Made by a program: the position numbers and the translations under genes. The notes beneath the pieces were generated by a model. The model saw only the letters and a list, made by a program, of their open reading frames with translations. It did not search any database and was not told where the DNA came from. A stretch of DNA of 64,000 bases. It comes from Defluviimonas sp. SAOS-178_SWC (GTDB lineage Bacteria > Pseudomonadota > Alphaproteobacteria > Rhodobacterales > Rhodobacteraceae). Shown here piece after piece: positions 61,280 through 64,000 of the stretch. Numbering within the stretch: the stretch's first letter is position 1; the number at the start of each line of letters is the position of its first letter. Location: the NCBI RefSeq assembly GCF_039830135.1, contig NZ_CP156081.1, forward strand, positions 3,396,001 to 3,460,000, in the 5' to 3' direction.

Positions 61280-62755
61280 TTAACGGTGTTCACGCTTCAG
61301 CTTGTTTTCGAGGAACATGGAGTACCTCGACATGCTGAAGCAGATGATGAAGAAGATGGCGCCGACGAAGATGTACGGCTCCCAGTAGATGCCCTTCCAC
61401 TCGATGGAAGCGCGGACGGCGTCGGTGATGCCTTTCAGGGGATCGAGGAGCGCCACGAACACCACAAGCGTCGTGTCCTTGAAGAGACCGATGAAGGACG
61501 ACACGATGCCGGGGATGGAGATCTTCAATGCCTGCGGCATGATGATCAGCCGCTGTGCCTTCCAGTAGTCGAGGCCGAGCGCGTCGGCCGCCTCGTACTG
61601 CCCGCGCGGCAGGGCGGCGAGGCCGCCCCGGATCACCTCTGCGATATAGGCCGCCGAGAAAAGCGTGACCATGATGATGACCCGCAGGATGATGTCGAAG
61701 TTGGTCCCCGGCGGCAGGAAGTAGTTCAAGAGCAGCGACGCCGTGAAGAGAAGCGTGATCAGCGGCACGCCCCGGATGAACTCGATGAAGCCCACGCAAA
61801 GCGCCTTCACGAGAAGCATGTCGGACTGCCGGCCCAGCGCCAGCACGATGCCCATCGGCAACGAAATGGCGATACCGGACAGGCCGATGGTGAACGCCAG
61901 GACGAAGCCCCCGAACTCATCGGAATTCACGACGTGAAGCCAGAACGGCTGACTGCGGCCGGTCATGCCTGTCAGCGCATCGGTCAACGGCGCGGCGGCG
62001 AAGTACCACCAGAGGAAAGCGGCCACGACCCCGACCGCGAGTGCCGGCATGAGCCCGATCGCCGGCGTGGCGAACCTCAGGACAAGGCCCGCGACGACGA
62101 AGCCCAGAAGGGCCACAATCGGCAGCCAGATCGAGCCGCCCCAGAGCAGCCAGAAGGCCAGCGCCGGAAAGACCAGCGAGAACCACATCAGATTATGGGG
62201 CCAGTGGCTGCCCCTCGAGCCCATGAGCGCGGTGACGCCCGCAACGATGACCAGGATCGCCACCGGCATCCATTGACCGTTGTCGGCCGCCAGCCACAAG
62301 ACCAGCGCCGCGACGACGCCGATCGCGACCATCAGTTTCTTCGACATCTCGTCGAAGAGCACAGGCGCAAGGGCGTAGAAGAGAAGCAGCAGCGCGAGGA
62401 TCGGCCGCCAGTACTCGCTCGACGGATAGAAGCCGAACAGGAACTGGTTCCAGCGCTCGCGGATCATCGCCCAGCAGGCGCCATGCGCCCCCTCGCCCCA
62501 GGTCGCCGCGATGATGCTGCGGCATTCGCCGAGCGAGTTTGCGTTCCAGACCCCGTGCAGGAACCAGGGCAGCGCGAGTTGCAGCAGGTAGACCACCGCC
62601 AGAAGGCCGAGAACGGTCAGGACCGAGTTGAACACACCGGAAAAGAGATTTTCCCGGAGCCATTTGAGCGCCCCGGATTCGAGGGCCGGCGGGGCCTCGG
62701 GCGGAAGCATGCTGTCGCGGACATAGCGCGCGGAATGCGCGTGCAGATCACTCAT
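61280..62755 (-). CDS. aapM: Amino-acid ABC transporter permease AapM-like, with extra membrane helices
   Basis: 491-residue permease of the HisMQ/Aap type. The N-terminus has one helix (about 43-65) and a periplasmic loop with two Cys. Residues about 115-250 are an unusually long hydrophobic stretch predicted to hold several further helices. The conserved permease core with [20 protein letters not shown] and the EAA-loop [20 protein letters not shown] fills the rest. Bzt/Aap M subunits are typically 380-435 residues, so the insert is notable. It starts 1 base after the partner permease stop. Confidence 0.92.
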   Translation of the reverse strand: MSDLHAHSARYVRDSMLPPEAPPALESGALKWLRENLFSGVFNSVLTVLGLLAVVYLLQLALPWFLHGVWNANSLGECRSIIAATWGEGAHGACWAMIRERWNQFLFGFYPSSEYWRPILALLLLFYALAPVLFDEMSKKLMVAIGVVAALVLWLAADNGQWMPVAILVIVAGVTALMGSRGSHWPHNLMWFSLVFPALAFWLLWGGSIWLPIVALLGFVVAGLVLRFATPAIGLMPALAVGVVAAFLWWYFAAAPLTDALTGMTGRSQPFWLHVVNSDEFGGFVLAFTIGLSGIAISLPMGIVLALGRQSDMLLVKALCVGFIEFIRGVPLITLLFTASLLLNYFLPPGTNFDIILRVIIMVTLFSAAYIAEVIRGGLAALPRGQYEAADALGLDYWKAQRLIIMPQALKISIPGIVSSFIGLFKDTTLVVFVALLDPLKGITDAVRASIEWKGIYWEPYIFVGAIFFIICFSMSRYSMFLENKLKREHR

Positions 62756-62756
62756 C

Positions 62757-64000
62757 TCAGCGCTCCTTCAGCTTGACGGCGTTGTTGTAGACGTTCATCG
62801 CGGACGAGATCATCAGGCTGAGCGCCAGGTAGATCAGCATAAGGATGAGCATGCATTCCAGTTCGCGCCCCGTCTGGTTCAGCGTGATGCCGCCCAGCGT
62901 GCCGCGAAGGTCCATGTAGCTGACCGCGATGGCGAGCGACGAGTTCTTCGTCAGGTTCAGGTACTGGGAAATGAGTGGCGGAATGATGACACGCAGTGCC
63001 TGCGGCAGGATCACGAGGCTCATCGTGCGGCCGGGACGCAGGCCCAACGCATAGGAAGCCTCGGTCTGCCCCTTCGAGATCGCCATGATCCCGGCCCGCA
63101 CGATCTCGGCGATAAAGGCCGCTGTGTAGAGCGTCAGGCCAAGCCACAAAGCCATCAGCGAGTTCGAGACGAGAATGCCGCCGGAAAAGTTGAAGCCGCC
63201 GAGCGTCGGGATTTCGAGATGGAAACCCAAGGCGAGGAGCAGCACGACGATCGGGCCGAAAATCACCAGTAGGCTCTTCCACCAGGTCGTGGGACGGACG
63301 CCGGTCGCTTCCTGCACCGCCGTCGCGTTTCGCTTGATCGCACGGTAGCCAAGGATGCTGCCGACGATGACGGCCAGAATGGCGATCGTGTTCAGGCTGA
63401 TCGGCAGGAACCCGACATTGAACTCACCCAGCGACCGATCATAAAGCGCCTTCGGAATGAAGGTGCCGCGATTGGTGATGGCAACGGAATCGAAGAGAAC
63501 CATCGAGGCGGCCGGTTCCTGCCCGGCCGCGATCATCTCGTCCGTCACCTTGAAGTCGCGCGGCGCCGGCGTGATCTCGGTAAAGACCGCGAAAGCGACG
63601 AGGATCCAGAGGAGCACCGGCACGTTGCGGAACGTCTCCACATAGACCGTCATAAGTTTCGAGACGAGCCAGTTCTTCGAAAGCCGGAGAACGCCGACCA
63701 GAACCCCGATCACCGTCGCGCCGATGCAGCCGAGAACTGCAACGAGGATGGTGTTGACGAGACCGACGAGCATCGCGCGGAAATGCGTGTCGTCGTTGGT
63801 ATAGGGGATGAGCGTCTGGTTGATGTCGTAGCCGGCCCGATTCCACAGGAACGAGAAACTCAGATCCTTGCCACGATCCGCGAGGTTGCTGAACAGGTTG
63901 TCCAGAAGCCACCAGAGTCCGAGCAGAAAGAGGACGAGCACGATGATCTGGATCGTGATCGACCGATACCGCGTATCGTAGATAAGCATCCCGAGCCGAA
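62757..64000 (-). CDS. aapQ: Amino-acid ABC transporter permease AapQ-like (5' end outside window)
   Basis: At least 410 residues. It reads YDTRYRSITIQIIVLVLFLL at the start, then a membrane helix and a large periplasmic loop. A typical permease block follows with GLVNTILVAVLGCIGATVIG and VYVETFRNVPVLLWILVAFA, and the EAA loop AISKGQTEASYALGLRPGRT. The first ATG in the window is at 63989, but the frame stays open to the edge. Relatives carry residues before the YDxRYRS block, so the real start probably lies beyond 64000. It pairs with the AapM-like permease; the binding protein would be upstream. Confidence 0.9.
   Translation of the reverse strand, partial: RLGMLIYDTRYRSITIQIIVLVLFLLGLWWLLDNLFSNLADRGKDLSFSFLWNRAGYDINQTLIPYTNDDTHFRAMLVGLVNTILVAVLGCIGATVIGVLVGVLRLSKNWLVSKLMTVYVETFRNVPVLLWILVAFAVFTEITPAPRDFKVTDEMIAAGQEPAASMVLFDSVAITNRGTFIPKALYDRSLGEFNVGFLPISLNTIAILAVIVGSILGYRAIKRNATAVQEATGVRPTTWWKSLLVIFGPIVVLLLALGFHLEIPTLGGFNFSGGILVSNSLMALWLGLTLYTAAFIAEIVRAGIMAISKGQTEASYALGLRPGRTMSLVILPQALRVIIPPLISQYLNLTKNSSLAIAVSYMDLRGTLGGITLNQTGRELECMLILMLIYLALSLMISSAMNVYNNAVKLKER

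Noticed and set aside
1..64000. CRISPR arrays, rRNA genes, prophage structural genes, restriction or toxin-antitoxin pairs
   Set aside because: No regularly spaced repeats, rRNA signatures or matching gene families were found. The only mobile DNA is the IS and the integrase fragments.

Overview
The window is GC-rich DNA (roughly two thirds G+C by eye). Gene content and order point to an alphaproteobacterium of the Rhodobacteraceae: atpI-atpB-atpE-b' order, a MipZ-type division ATPase, an Aap/Bzt-type amino-acid ABC transporter, split pqiA genes, rpmH-rnpA-yidD followed by yidC-MOSC-engB, and an ATTC-N8-GAAT palindrome resembling the SqrR/BigR operator. The genus cannot be fixed from the sequence alone. 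Coding is dense, with many 4-base ATGA/GTGA overlaps and frequent GTG starts.

Layout. 1-1988 (minus) is the F0 part of ATP synthase. 2270-6534 holds regulators, a DMT exporter, an azoreductase and a periplasmic rhodanese. 6846-13657 (plus) is the ffh / acetyltransferases / chorismate mutase / rpsP-rimM-trmD-rplS-rpmE translation block. It is interrupted after trmD by an accessory insert in which a 39-bp direct repeat brackets a small TPR-like protein gene. mipZ follows. 14889-19262 (minus) is a DUF2892 protein, adaptor and RND efflux set whose promoter is covered by the sulfide-repressor-like palindrome.

19399-35070 (minus) is the most unusual part: a co-directional run of a TAXI-type TRAP transporter, a universal stress protein, a nitrilase-superfamily hydrolase, a long Orn/Lys/Arg decarboxylase, an ATP-grasp ligase, a C45/AAT-type Ntn amidohydrolase, MgtE, a class III aminotransferase, a membrane-anchored GltB-like FMN protein and a CMD-family protein. 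A PuuR-like XRE-cupin regulator diverges from it. I read the decarboxylase-ligase-amidase-nitrilase core as a candidate uncharacterised polyamine/amide pathway.

36046-39950 is the Pqi lipid-transport system, followed by a secreted caspase-like protein. 41962-43570 is hisF-(unknown)-hisE, then a CoA-binding protein, a YHS protein and rlmB. 45930-47751 is a recombination scar: tRNA-Tyr plus an integrase fragment, one frameshifted IS5-type element, then an oppositely oriented integrase fragment plus tRNA-Arg. 47831-60414 carries a histidine kinase, rpmH-rnpA-yidD, a PLP lyase, ttcA, an EAL protein, yidC-MOSC-engB, an SDR, and argB-ferredoxin-sixA. 60475-64000 (minus) is the Aap-type amino-acid ABC transporter, cut by the window end.

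Co-operation. The translation block makes and matures ribosomes and SRP, and rnpA, yidD and yidC complete tRNA processing and membrane insertion. Pqi moves lipids across the envelope. The TRAP and Aap systems import organic acids or amino acids, which the decarboxylase/ligase/amidase genes could then process. All functional statements are from reading the sequence; no search was run.
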